From Lota lota (lineage: Eukaryota > Chordata > Actinopteri > Gadiformes > Lotidae): 64,000 nucleotides of DNA. This document shows positions 1 to 11,300 of the stretch, one piece after another (within the stretch, counting starts at the first letter, position 1; each line of letters starts with the position of its first letter). The notes under the pieces were generated by a model. That model was not told where the DNA came from, did no database searches, and worked only from the letters and a program-made list of their open reading frames with translations. Where the stretch lies: positions 168,501 to 232,500 of the forward strand of contig JACYXH010000477.1 of NCBI GenBank assembly GCA_026745465.1. Reading direction: 5' to 3'. The translations under genes and the position numbers were made by a program.

Positions 1-113
1 GCAGGACATACGCGTAGAGCCTTTACTTCACTGACACGCGAGGCACCGCAGTGGTCAAATACATATAAATATAAAATGAAATCTCCGTCAGCACAGAAAT
101 TAAATCACTCTAC

Positions 114-2262
114 CCTTTTCATCCTGCTTGGCGCACTCTGAGAAGATGTCCAGTGTGCCCGTACTGATGCGGTCTCTATGGAAGTAGTGGGACTGAAAGA
201 AGCGCGTCCAGAACTCCTTCTCAGTGAGGTTGTGAGGCACATTCTCACCATACTTTTGTTGCACTGCAAGCCAAACACAGGTCCACACACATTCAGCCCT
301 CAGCCCAGCATGGACGGGACACAGGAAAGTCCTGTGACCCGTGCAGACATTTGCATCACTCACAATGATATTCACAGAACATAAAGTGGAGATATGTATA
401 TAGCTTACCTGCTGGGTATGTTCGAAAGATGGACTCTATGATGTCAGGTGTCAGGTTGTACCTCAAGCCGTTGCAGCCATCTGTCTGAGGTCTAATATCG
501 GCCTGCAATGGGCAAAGTACAATTGTACTGCTGAGCAAATACTGAAACCTGGTTGTATCTTGATTTTTTTTAAACAAGAAACACAAATATGACAAGCAAC
601 TTGCCTAAGCCATGGATTGTGAAGGCATCATTCTGTCCATTATAGGGCTTGTACATCACGACGTCCCATCGCAATGATCATTGGAATGTTAGATATTGGT
701 ACTAATGGGTTTTTTGGGTCATTGTTTCGAAATTAATCGTGAAATTACTTTCATTATTGGGAGAAATTGTTGTGTTTGAAACTGCCACAGCATTTCTCAT
801 GCGAGATGTGACAAAACAAAGTTTTCATTAGCCTAGGCCACGGTATATTAAGATTGATTTACGATTTTACAGTACTTCAACTCTCTTGAGACCTCACAAT
901 ATGGCGTATTGCCATACAAAAAAAAAAAAGAAATCCCACGATGCATTTTGATGTACAAGCCCTATAAGGTCTACCGGTTAACTTACTAGAAAGGCTGCAG
1001 ATATGCCCACGTCCTGTTTCTTATCGGACAAGGAGTTCTCTGTGTTGTTCATGCTCATCCGGTTGGCCCAGAATTCCTCAGCGCTGATCACTTGGCTTAC
1101 CACCAGGTCTTTGTACAACTGGAAAAGCACCGGGTCTTCTTGCAGCATTCTACAGAGATGAGCGTAAATTCAATTTGCTTCAGTAAAGATGTTAGAGGAA
1201 TTCTTACTTAAGTTTCCAATTAAATATTGCAAATATATAGACATGGATCACATGCAACTAAATAAGTTGTAGAATAGTATGAGAACTGTATGTAGTCTAT
1301 ACAATAAAATAAACATTTGCATGTGATGCCACAATATATTTTGGATGTCCCGAGACATGCTTGTGAAACAAAAGGTACATAGAGTATAGCATGTATACAC
1401 AAATTGGGCTAGCGACAGAGTGCACCAAGCACTTGGAAGAACGAGGTGAAATAATAGTTTATTCCTACCTATTTTTCTCCTCCAATTCCTTGTTGGCCTT
1501 CTTCTTAAATTTGGGTAGTAGCTGTTGTAGAAGGTCCTTGGCAGCTTCCCTGTCCTTCAGGGCACTGCTGTCATTGGAGAAATGGAATGTGCTGCTCTCC
1601 CCAGTATGAAGCACAAGCTGGAGCTGTATTTTGGCTTTACCATCTGGACTAATCTTCTGACCTGTCCACAACAATACCACATCTTGTATGAAGAGCAACA
1701 CATGGCAACAACAGCACTGCATAAGTGCAACAAGGTTTTCCAAGAAGGGGGAATCTCGTACTCACAGACAGAGGAAAGGTCTCAGGTTTCATATTGGATA
1801 TTCAACATTTGGTGCAAGCGGGGAAGGGCTCGTTAGGGAACTGGGGAAAAGTACTTTCATTGTCAAGAAAAAAAGTGTGGCTCCATCCACAACTTTTTAT
1901 TAATACGTTTTTGTTTTCAAAACTATCTAACATATATATATATCATAATCAACATAAAAATGACAGTTGTGGGCGGAGCCACACAATTTTTCTTGACAAT
2001 GAAAGTACTTTTCCCCAGTTCCCTAATGAGCCTTACCACGCTTGTGCCAAATGTCGAATAGCAAATGAATAGCCAATATGAAACTAACTATACCTCGGTG
2101 TTACTCACAGCGAATATCTGAATACAAGTGGCTGACGGTGAACCTGTCCTTGCCCTCGGGGCCCCAAGCTATCCGTTCTGCCATTAGGTATAGCGTGCCA
2201 TCCTGCTTCCTCTGGCGGACCTTTTTCACAACCAAAAGCACCTCCTCGGACAACGATGCCAT
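114..2262 (-). CDS. gtf2h1: GTF2H1, TFIIH p62 core subunit (first five coding exons; 3' part outside window)
   Basis: Five exons read on the minus strand: 2109-2262 (start ATG at 2260-2262, [17 protein letters not shown]), 1469-1661, 987-1149, 409-502 and 114-263, each with GT donor and AG acceptor and phases that join cleanly. They give about 250 residues of a protein that is about 548 residues in human. The first two exons form the N-terminal PH-like domain, which in the family binds XPC, TFIIE and activators (motif [20 protein letters not shown]). The later exons cover the BSD region ([26 protein letters not shown]). In known biology p62 is a scaffold of TFIIH in RNA polymerase II initiation and nucleotide excision repair. 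The open frame ends at a donor (rc of 106-113), so the gene continues past base 1. Introns 1 and 3 carry mobile elements listed separately. Identification rests on near-identity to remembered vertebrate GTF2H1. Confidence 0.95.
643..964. mobile_element. 322-bp MITE with 16-bp inverted termini in gtf2h1 intron 3
   Basis: The left end TAGGGCTTGTACATCA (643-658) is repeated as its exact reverse complement at 949-964. The dinucleotide TA flanks both sides (641-642 and 965-966), as a target-site duplication. The interior has no coding sequence. Perfect termini with TA duplication fit a non-autonomous element mobilised by a Tc1/mariner-type or other TA-targeting transposase; the family is inference. 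Confidence 0.85.
1786..2084. mobile_element. 300-bp near-perfect hairpin (foldback/MITE-like) in gtf2h1 intron 1
   Basis: The left arm, from about 1786 to 1896, is repeated as a nearly exact reverse complement at about 1970-2084, separated by an A/T-rich loop of about 70 bp. Matching blocks include GTTTCATATTGG with CCAATATGAAAC and AACTGGGGAAAAGTACTTTC with its complement near 1999-2018. The arms run almost to the ends. It lies wholly within the intron and about 25 bp from the exon 1 donor. No coding capacity is seen. Confidence 0.8.
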
Positions 2263-3220
2263 GGCAATAGAAGGACAACTAGCATCCGGGAGGGAATAGA
2301 GAACAGCGACGTATTAGATCCCCCACATAAATCGGCATGTCAGCAGTCCACAATCATTGAATAGTGTATGTATGACCTAGTTATACATTCAACCGTTATT
2401 AGTTCATCAACAATCTTAAAGTTTAGGAACGTTAGCAACATAAGAAAAAAAATGTATAGCACAGATCTAACTATTTTTACATTTTAAAACATACAGGTAC
2501 ACACTATAACCCACTCCATGAAATACTCCTATGACAAGGAATAGTTATTTTCTGTTTATTACAACAGACCGGACAATCGGGACTACTTAATCGGTGACTG
2601 AGTGTTACTAATTTAGCTAGCGTCACATTAGCGACATGACAGAAACAATGCTTGAGGGAGTCAGCATCTAACTACACTTACATTCAATTGCAATTAAAAC
2701 GTACCGATCGCTCTCAAGATATATTATCCAGCAATATATCTCAAAGATGTGAACAAAAGAGTTATTTATATAAAAAAAAATATTATTGCAACTTGAAGAG
2801 TGTTCACCTAGGTCTACATCACTGCCGCGACTGCCATGCAGTGTTACAATAAATTCGCTCCGGTGCAATAATGGATATGTTACAATGTTCCACGAAGCAC
2901 TTTCCCGGGAAGTCAAATTGAAGGGCAAACTTACTAACACAATTCGCAACGTTTTTCTTGTTGTCCTCAATTAAACGACAACGGTGTTACGTATTTGTAT
3001 AAATTATGTAAATGCGACAATGGCCTCACTAACCTATTTATGCCACATAATAAAATATGGGGTCTTTTGGAGAAAATAACAATTGATAAAGGCTACCTTC
3101 CTCTTTTATTCGTGGATGACCCCGTTTTCTATTTATTTATAAAGGCCCATGATTCTTTTTCTTGCTCTTTTTTAATTTTTAATAAAAAATTATGGAAGTT
3201 TTTATTGGGGTTATTTATGC
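2263..3220. other. Upstream flank of gtf2h1; no gene seen
   Basis: This stretch holds the presumed promoter and 5' UTR of gtf2h1 (transcribed leftward). I see no TATA box near 2262 and no recognisable coding sequence. Short open frames at 2652-3354 have no family resemblance and run into the repeat arm at 3236. The sequence is A/T-rich and otherwise featureless to my reading. Confidence 0.5.
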
Positions 3221-3659
3221 GTAACCCACAGAAGACGATTCACGTTTCGTGTACCGCGATCCACAAATATTTGGTAGTTGTGCTTCGTAAAGTAATATCC
3301 ACACGGATATTTAGCGATCCACAAATGCAATTTGTTTTTACTTGTGACTCGTAAAATGTTATTCACACGGATGTTACACGATCCACAAATACATAATGTC
3401 CGCCTGTGTCTTGTAAAATTAAATTCACACTCACGTTTACACATTTGTGGATCGCATGGCTCTTGTGATTTGCTCAATTTTCTTTGTGGATTTTTGTCCA
3501 ATGTGTACCGCAGCTGATCTGCAAAATCTGGCTGCATACATAGAGTAGTACTGGTCCCAGAATAAATAATATATCTAGCATATCCAAAAGATTGCAATTG
3601 TAATTTGTAAACGTTATTTTTAGCACACAAGCTGAATGAGGGGTAACAATTTGGAAATG

Positions 3660-3672
3660 GGGGGGGGGGGGG
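3660..3672. repeat. Poly(G) run
   Basis: An uninterrupted run of about 13 G lies between the left foldback arm and a short hairpin. Confidence 0.9.
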
Positions 3673-3706
3673 CAAATAACTTTTAAACTACTGTGCAACT
3701 ATTATT

Positions 3707-3761
3707 TAAACAATAAGTAACGGTGCAATGTCTGACAGTGTACCGTTACTTATTGTTTAAG
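3707..3761. repeat. Short hairpin (inverted repeat) at left edge of the DIRS insert
   Basis: AAACAATAAGTAACGGT is followed after about 15 bp by ACCGTTACTTATTGTTT. This perfect inverted repeat lies between the foldback arm and the DIRS terminus and may belong to either element or to a third fragment. Confidence 0.75.
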
Positions 3762-4713
3762 TAACGAACACAGTAGATTAACAAATCCAGCATCTTCTCA
3801 GATGCTGGAGGCGTGGCTCGCTGCCCATAAGAGTGGCCACGCCCCCTCCTCCTCCTCCATGCTTTACTCGCCTCATCCGAGACCGGTAGAGAAGATGTGC
3901 ATGTTTGGGACCTTACTCTGTGTCCCTGAGGATTGTACGTGGATTGTTTCTATCTTCGCATTATTTAAAAAGTGATAACAATATTCTGGTGAGTCGTTTA
4001 GCACTGTTTTCACCTACATTTAAATAACAGAGTTAATCTCTTCTTTTCGTGTAGCAGGTAGCCTAATTGGTTGTACCTGCTGCTAAGCAATTAAGCCGTA
4101 GCTTGCGGCTTCAGGTAAGCTAAGTGCTCTATGTATAAGCCTACTGTTTGATTCATACAGGTTTTTCCTAAACAGGTTTGAGGACGTGATTACTAAGTAA
4201 TCTCTTTCTATATTAATTTCAACTGCTCATTTATTCTCCCCGTTTACTTGCTGTTCGCAGTGAGTGGTTTTTTTTGGGTTACCCCCCCACCCCCGTGCGT
4301 TCGCGCACAATGAGTGGAGGAGGTGAGTTTTGATAAACTGTTAATAATTAATTTGTCAATTAATTGCCAATTTCCCTTTTGCCTCTGTGCGCAGCAGGTG
4401 GGATTGTTTGCTTTCCTCTCCCTATATATGAAATACATTGGGATTGAAGTTGGTTATTATTTTGATAAAGTGCGGATTGTATTGCCCTCAGCCCCTGTTC
4501 GCGGTGGGTGGGCTTATGATTGTTACCCCCTATGCCTACCATCATATGCATACAGTGGGTGTTTTCAGGTGAATTACATTTATTTCACCTTTGATCTTAT
4601 TGTACGTGATTGTGGCCAGCTGTGCGCGGGCTTAATTATTGGTTTCCTTTTCCAGCTATCCGTAGCTGTTTTATTTTCAGTTCACAAAGAAAAAAAGTAC
4701 AATAAAACAAAAT

Positions 4714-5954
4714 ATGGCGTCTCAGTTGTGTCGTTTTTGCCGGGGCGTCATGGACCCTGGTGATGGCCATCGTGAATGCCCTTCCTGTTTGGGCATGGCA
4801 CATTTATTGGATGATATTGAGATCCTGTGTGGGGCAGCAGTCGAACTGCCTATGGAGGAGCGCATTCAAAGAGCCAGGCGGGTGGAGCAGTCTGTTCGTG
4901 CTGGGGCAGTGCAGCCTCCGCCCGACCGGCTAAGCGAAGGGGGACATGTTTCGAGGAAACGCTCCCCTGATCGTAGGCAGGGGCAGGGCACAGGTAAAAT
5001 ACATGCTCCCCAGCCTTCACATAGACCAGCTGGTGCTCTGGGAGACCAGGGACACTCGACTGCAGATCCTAGTTGCCATACGTGGTCTGTCACAGAGATT
5101 GGGTAGAGTAGAGGCCCGGTATCCTGCTACAAGAACCATGTCAGAGCCAGGACACTCGGAGGGATCCTCCCCTGGCAGGGTACCTTCTTATCACGGGGGG
5201 AATAATGATCAACCTGATCTCTCTCTCTCTCTATGCTCGAAATTCCACTTTTGGAAGTGATGAGCAGTCTGATGACGCTGCTGGGTCAGAACAGCTCGAA
5301 TCCTCACAACTGGAGGGGCCGTCCAACCCTAGCAACATGGGTGACAGTGAGCCCTTAGCCATGGACATAATCTCAATGGTTGCAAAAATCGTGGGGCTCA
5401 ATATTCCAACTGAGGCTCCTGCTCCAGTGGATGGGGTTTGGGCAGGCATCTCCCAGTCCCTGCAATCAGTTTCTGTTCCTGTGGCTGGAGATTATTTGCA
5501 GATGCTCAGGAAAGTGTGGAACGCCCCTAGTGGGGCGCCTCAATTCAATGCAGGCTGCAGGAGGCTGACTAAGGCCTAGTATGCTCCCGAGACTGGAATG
5601 GGGGATATGCCTCCAGTTGAGTGGGAGATGGCAGCCTTGACATCTCTGGGTCCAGAGCGTGTGACTGCTAATCCACGCTGTCCAGCGAAAGAGTGCAATA
5701 AGACTGACGGCCTGGTGTGTCGGACTTACAATGCAGCCACACGAGCAGCCCGGTCAGGCAATGCACTTGCCGTTCTATTGGCACCTCTCAGGAGAATGGC
5801 CAATCCAGAGGACCAGGACACCAACAGCCTGATAAGACTCTGCCCTTGTCACTCATTCCCAGCTTACAAGGGACATTGGCGCAACTATGTCATCTGCCAT
5901 GATGTCACGAAGTCAGATTTGGTTAGCGCAGACATCTCTGCCAGAGAATATTAG
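4714..5954 (+). pseudogene. DIRS gag-like remnant
   Basis: Coding begins with a Cys/His-containing start (MASQLCRFCRGVMDPGDGH at 4714) resembling the N-terminal part of DIRS ORF1 proteins, then continues in shifted frames at 5205-5579 and 5598-5954. The breaks are frameshifts and a stop near 5104. Later segments keep plausible protein composition (e.g. NAATRAARSGNALAVLLAP), which argues for a decayed gene rather than chance. Assignment to ORF1/gag rests on position and general resemblance, not on a diagnostic motif. Confidence 0.6.
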
Positions 5955-6315
5955 GAGAGAGCTTACCAACATGCAGATTGTGCCAGCACAAGTGTTTCAC
6001 CCTGACTCCCAGAGTGTGTTGGACAGTCTCGGCGTACAAGAGACTGTGTTCAGCGCACGTTCAGCAGGGCCACGGTTGCCAGGTATAGACCTAGGGGCTC
6101 CCAGCCTCTGCACCAATCCTCTTGGGCTCGTCAAGAGCCGTTGGTGTATGGCAGGCAAAACAGGCTGCACGGTTCTCGGCCCTCCAGTGGTGGTACCAGA
6201 CAGCCATCACAACCTCGGCGAGGGTTCTTGCCCCGCCCTTCGGCTAGAGATGGGCGCGATTGTGGTAGTAGGTCCAGATGAATAGCTTGCTGGCTTTTAC
6301 TCCACATATTTCCTC

Positions 6316-7201
6316 GTGCCGAAAAAAGATGGTGGATTGCGTCCCACTTTAGACCTAAGGCGGTTGAACGCCTTCATAACGATACTGCCTTTCAAGATGC
6401 TGAACACAGGTCAGATCTTGGAGTCAATAGAAGAGGGAGAGTGGTTCACTTCCATCGATCTACAAGATGCGTACTTCCACGTGCCCATCTGTCCAAGATC
6501 CCTGACTAAAGCTCCTTATGTATCCATAAAACAGTCCAACCTTAAGTTTCTGTCTCACAAAACAGGTTTCCTCTTGGCTATATGCTCTGCCAAGAGAGTG
6601 AGTGAGTTACATGCTCTATCTGTAAGTGAGGAATGTTTGAGATGGAAGGCTGATAGCACAGTTGTGTCTCTCTGGCTGAAGCCCTCATTTTTGCCTAAAG
6701 TGGTAAACCCTCAGCGCACTTCAGCTCGATCCGGCTCTCTCACAGGTGGACGTAGGCCTGCTGACTTTGTGTCCAGTAAGGGCACTAAGGGCTTACATTG
6801 CACGCACCCAGTCTCTGAGAGGCTCACACTCTCAGTAGTTTGTCTGTTTCAATGATAAAGAAATTGGGGCTCCCTGTGTCTAAACAGTGTGTATCCCATT
6901 GGATTGTTGACACTATTCTGAGGCCTATTCTAGGCAGAGCCTCCCAGTCCCGGGTAATCTGGTAGCTCACTCACCAGAAGTGTGGCCACTTCCTGGGCCG
7001 CTTTTAAAGGGGTTCCTCTTTCAGAAATCTGTGCGGCAGCAACATGGAGTGCTCCCTGTACATTTTCTAGATTTTAGAGTCAATGTGGCATCCCCTGCAC
7101 CATTGGGTTCTGCCGTTCTGCTCTCAGCTGCCGGGCGAGGACGTGGGGGAGCGGAGTCCTCTGTTCCTCACGACGCTGATGGTACTAGTCATCCAAAGTA
7201 A
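6316..7201 (+). pseudogene. DIRS reverse transcriptase fused by deletion to tyrosine recombinase remnant
   Basis: At 6316-6510 the frame reads PKKDGGLRPTLDLRRLN and FTSIDLQDAYFHVPI, the fingers/palm motifs of DIRS/gypsy-type reverse transcriptases. It then jumps within a few codons to LLAICSAKRVSELHALSV (about 6570-6630), a hallmark of the DIRS tyrosine recombinase. The YxDD catalytic box and RNase H are absent, consistent with an internal deletion. After the stop at 6853-6855 the recombinase C-terminal region persists in shifted frames to about 7200. No intact enzyme can be made. Confidence 0.8.
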
Positions 7202-7896
7202 AGACCGTGGGGACGGTCTGAGTGAGGTTGAAATAGATCGCAAGTTAGGACTATAACTATAGATCTATGAGACCGAACGATGACAGTCACCCTCTCTTGC
7301 CGCTCGGAACGGGATGAGGCGTTCCAGGCAAGAGGAGGCGTGGCCACCAGGGGGCTCTTATGAGCAGCGAGCCACGCCTCCTAAGGTCAGTCACATGACT
7401 TTGTTGCTATATGGTCTCGAGGATAGGTAGATGATGGCATCATTCAAGGTAAAGACCGTGGTGACGGTCATCGTTCGGTCTCATAGATCCATAGTTATAG
7501 TCATAACTTACGATCTTGATTGCAAAGCACCAGTGAAAAAGTATTGTGGATTGCGGACCACGCAATGTGAATCATCTTCTGTGGGTAACACATATTCAAG
7601 TCTTGCGCATTCACATTTTACTGCTCAACAGTGGGACATATTGGACAAAAATCCACAAACATTTGTGCAACTCACAAGAGCCAAATGTGTAAAAGTGAGT
7701 GCGGATAAAATGTTACAAGACACAGGCGGACATTTTGTATTTGTGGATCGTGTAACATCCGTGTGAATAACATTTGACGAGTCACAAGTAACAAATTTGC
7801 ATTTGTGGCTCGCTAAATATCCGTGTGGATTTCACTCTACGAAGCACTACTACCAAATATTTGTGGATCGCGGTACACGAAACGTGAATCGTTTAT

Positions 7897-8351
7897 ACAT
7901 TTCTTTTGCTTTTATTCTACTGTGGAGTGTTGCTATTACATATATAATGGATATATACTAATTAAGAACAAATATAATTGTTGATCAGAGTTTTTTTTTA
8001 ATGATAGGATTTTGAAACACAGATAAACATCCCAAACAACCAGATACCTTTTGAAAAATTCCATGACAAAAAGTAGAAAGAAAAGATACCTATGATAGGC
8101 ATTGTAAAAAGGTCAGTTTACATTTAAACAATGTAATCTTTAATTTAATGTTGGCATGTCAAAAAAGGATTTGAATGAGTTTGAATGAATACATATTACA
8201 AGTTGTTATCTTTATCTACGATTATTCAATCACATGCCTCAGAATTACACAAATACACAAGGGTATTTTAAATGGTTTTGGGGGAAAAAAGGTTCTTAAC
8301 TGTAGAATAAAAGCATAATGACTTGATGATAATTATGTTTGTGTTGTGGTT
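7897..8351. other. 3' flank of mucin gene A; presumed 3' UTR
   Basis: This A/T-rich stretch lies downstream of the stop codon of mucin A (transcribed leftward). A canonical AATAAA occurs on the minus strand at 7911-7916, about 435 bp past the stop, and could be the polyadenylation signal; it abuts the foldback arm. No other gene is seen. Confidence 0.4.
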
Positions 8352-11300
8352 CTATTCAACTTCACACTCAGTAGTATTACAACCACACTTGTCGATAGAA
8401 ATGTAGGACTGTGTTTTCTTCTTGCCGTTCGAGCAGACCATCTTCACCTCCTTCTTAATGGTGGAAACTTCTTGACAACAGGAACACGCATGCACCAAGG
8501 CATTCTTCTTCTCTGAATACCTTTACATAGAAATAATAGGAAATCAGATTTAATTCACACCAAAGAGAGTCACTTTTAATAGACTATGGCTAACTAATTA
8601 ACATATTCTTTTCAGCAACCTACATCCATCGATAGAAAGGAAACAGACAAATGTTTCTCTGTTAAAAGTGTAAGTGAAATTCCTACATTGAGGAGGTTCC
8701 GCAAGATCCCTGACAGGTTGTAATCTCTACTGGCACAGTGGAGGTGCAGTCATCAATATGAAGATAGGTGGTGTTTTTCTTCATTTGGCAGCTGTAACGA
8801 GGAGTGCCTAGAAATAAAGCAGAAATAGTTGGACCCAAATGTTTGAATATTCACCAGCTGGATGAATGGTCTTTATTTTGCTATGGATACTTTAGTTACT
8901 ACTAAAGTATGTTACTTACATGTTTTGCAACAGCCATCTTTTTCACTTGTCGCCGTTCCCTAAAACATAGGTAAAAGTAATATTACATTGTGAGACGTAA
9001 GTATGTTTGCTGATAAAAGTGTGTGTATGTGTGTGTGTGTGTCCATGAGAAAAAGTTTTAAATATTACATTGTTAAAATAGAAAGATATTACACTTCATA
9101 TACTCACAGGAATGCAGTTATCTGGGTCAAAGTCAGCACACTGAATGTGTGACTCCTTCAGGGTCAATTCCAGCTTCACTTGGACACATTCATACTTGGT
9201 ACAGTTATTACCTGGAGGTGACCAGGTTGTGGAAGGCTACAAAAGATAAAGAGCAGAAGTAAATGTTTTAATCAAATTGTTCAAGTTTAAAGGTTTGAAG
9301 TATGGAGCCCTATTTTTACATGTCATCATGCGGCTAGCCTATTATGCTGAACTTACCGCTAAGATTTGAGTGGAGTTATCTGGAAGGTTAACAACACAAC
9401 TCGTCCTTTTACATGTTCCACAACATTGGCCTGGCACACCTTCATAAACCGAGCCCTTTTTGACGAAAATGCACAAAAAACCGAACAATACAGGTTATTA
9501 TAAACAAAGAAATGGTTACATTTATATAAAATACCAATCTTATATCGAGATTGACTGATGTCTCTAGCCCCATTTGTATACAGTCTCTAGTGTTATAAAT
9601 AGAACTTCAATTAAACTGTTAATACACTAGAGATGGTAAAGCATTTACAATAGTGATTATTTGAGTTAGTATTTCAAAAAGAGTAAATGAGAGACGTGGA
9701 TGTATGTATGTGATGTATGTATGCATTGGTTATACAAAAAATCTTGAAACAGCAATAGGATTTGTCTTATCGCTATAAAACATTCATGCTGATGTAGTAT
9801 ATATTTATATTTATCATACAAATATTATACTTATATTACCAATGGACACTGAACGTGGCAATCAATCGTTGAACAGGATATGGCATTCAGCTTGCTGGTC
9901 GGATCAACAGCGTTATCACAGTGGCATTGCTCACACGGGGATTTGAAGAAAGAAGTGCCTGGCTGTAAAATAATGGTTATTTGTCTATTATTTTTACTAG
10001 AAAGCAGGAGGCAGCCTCACTGACCTATATACTATACTGGACAGCACAATGCATAAATGATGAGGTTTTTCTACTGTTAATAAATAGTACTGCTCAAACA
10101 GACATCTTATTATCCTCAAACTTGCTCTCAGGTGAATTACCAAGATAATTGATGTTTTAGATTGCGGTTACATATGCAAAGAGGCCAAAACATAGGTCAA
10201 CTTTTTCTTCAAATAATTTAAGAATATAGTATAAAAATTTAAATTCTTACCGTGTACAATGTGTTATTGTAGACACAGTTGTGTGTGGTTTCTAAAGAAA
10301 TAATAATGAAAACATTCATGTTGATAGCATCAAAACATGTAATAATGTAATAATAATGGAGAATTATTCATGTATCATATCATTACATTTCTAATGAAAA
10401 TGACCTTATAAAACTACCTTACCACAAGTGTAAGTGGGGCAGCATGTTCCATTAAATGAACTCATCACCGGCACAAATCCAAGCGAACACTTGAGAATTG
10501 GCATCGGACACAGTTTCACATCACATTCTGTTGAGACAGACATGCAACACAGACAGACAAAAAGAACAACCATTTAGATTACCTCGGTTTTGGATAAAAT
10601 CACCAAAAGCACTAAAGGGTATGATGACGACTTCTTTCAATTAAGTATCATGAATAATACGTGCGTTTAGCGTGCTTCCTCATACGATCAAACCATTTTT
10701 TTTGTGTTAACAGTCGAGTGCTGTACTAATCGATGTGCATCCAAAGCGGCAGGACAGAACTTCGGAAAGGATCACTCACCACACTCGAAACTGTTACAGC
10801 AGTCCGCTGTGTTTCGCTTCACGAGCACCTCGCCCGCCTTGTCACAGGACACAATATCTTGCTTGGGACACGTAATGTTCTCACACTGAACACTATAAGT
10901 GTCCCGATCACAGACACACGTCTGGCAACCACTTTGCCAGGTCTCACCAAGCTGTGGGACAGACAGTTATGAATGTGCAGACGTATGAGAAGTGAAAACA
11001 CCAAGAGGAGAGACAAATATAATTGGAATACTTAATAATTTTACAATCAACAATAAGGATTTATTTGAATCTGTACCTGTTTAGGTTGGCCATCGGGCCC
11101 GGCACAACCTTGGAAAACATAAGAGAAAGAAACGTCACTTATCTAAACTTAACATAAGTTAGGTTACGTGAACTTAACATAGTTATTTCTGATAGTTCAA
11201 CTGTTGTTCTCACAGGATTCAACACAGGCATCAGAGTTTGTTCCAAAATTGATTGTCCCTTCTGGACAGAAGCATCCCTCGGTGAGTACATTACAACTGG

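Larger units (their letters stand above)
3807..7522 (+). mobile_element. Degenerate DIRS-like (tyrosine recombinase) retrotransposon
   Basis: The left terminus GGAGGCGTGGCTCGCTGC (3807 on) recurs in reverse complement near 7365-7382, inside a longer match that includes ATAAGAG and GGCCACGCC, so the element has inverted terminal repeats. A second inverted pair at about 7229-7292 and 7448-7522 (shared word ATCTATGAGACCGAACGATG) looks like the internal complementary region typical of DIRS elements. Between them lie gag-like, reverse transcriptase and tyrosine recombinase remnants in + orientation. At about 3.7 kb it is shorter than usual full-length DIRS elements because the middle of the RT/RNase H region is deleted. 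Frameshifts and stops make it inactive. Confidence 0.8.
3236..7896. mobile_element. Foldback element with ~265-bp inverted arms, carrying a nested DIRS retrotransposon
   Basis: The arm at about 3236-3507 is repeated in reverse complement at about 7636-7896. The outermost match starts at ACGATTCACGTTTCG on the left and ends at CGAAACGTGAATCGT on the right. Each arm is built of degenerate units of about 80 bp that share the words CGATCCACAAAT and TCACACGGATGTT, so the arms resemble inverted satellite blocks. A further partial copy (TGTGAATCATCTTCTGTGGG) lies just inside the right arm near 7569. No transposase is encoded in the arms; the family is unknown. Everything between the arms is explained by the DIRS copy plus short unexplained flanks. 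Confidence 0.75.

Noticed and set aside
3211-3675. 154-codon minus-strand frame in the left foldback arm
   Set aside because: It lies in repetitive arm sequence that recurs inverted at 7.6-7.9 kb, shows no domain, and starts in the poly(G) flank.
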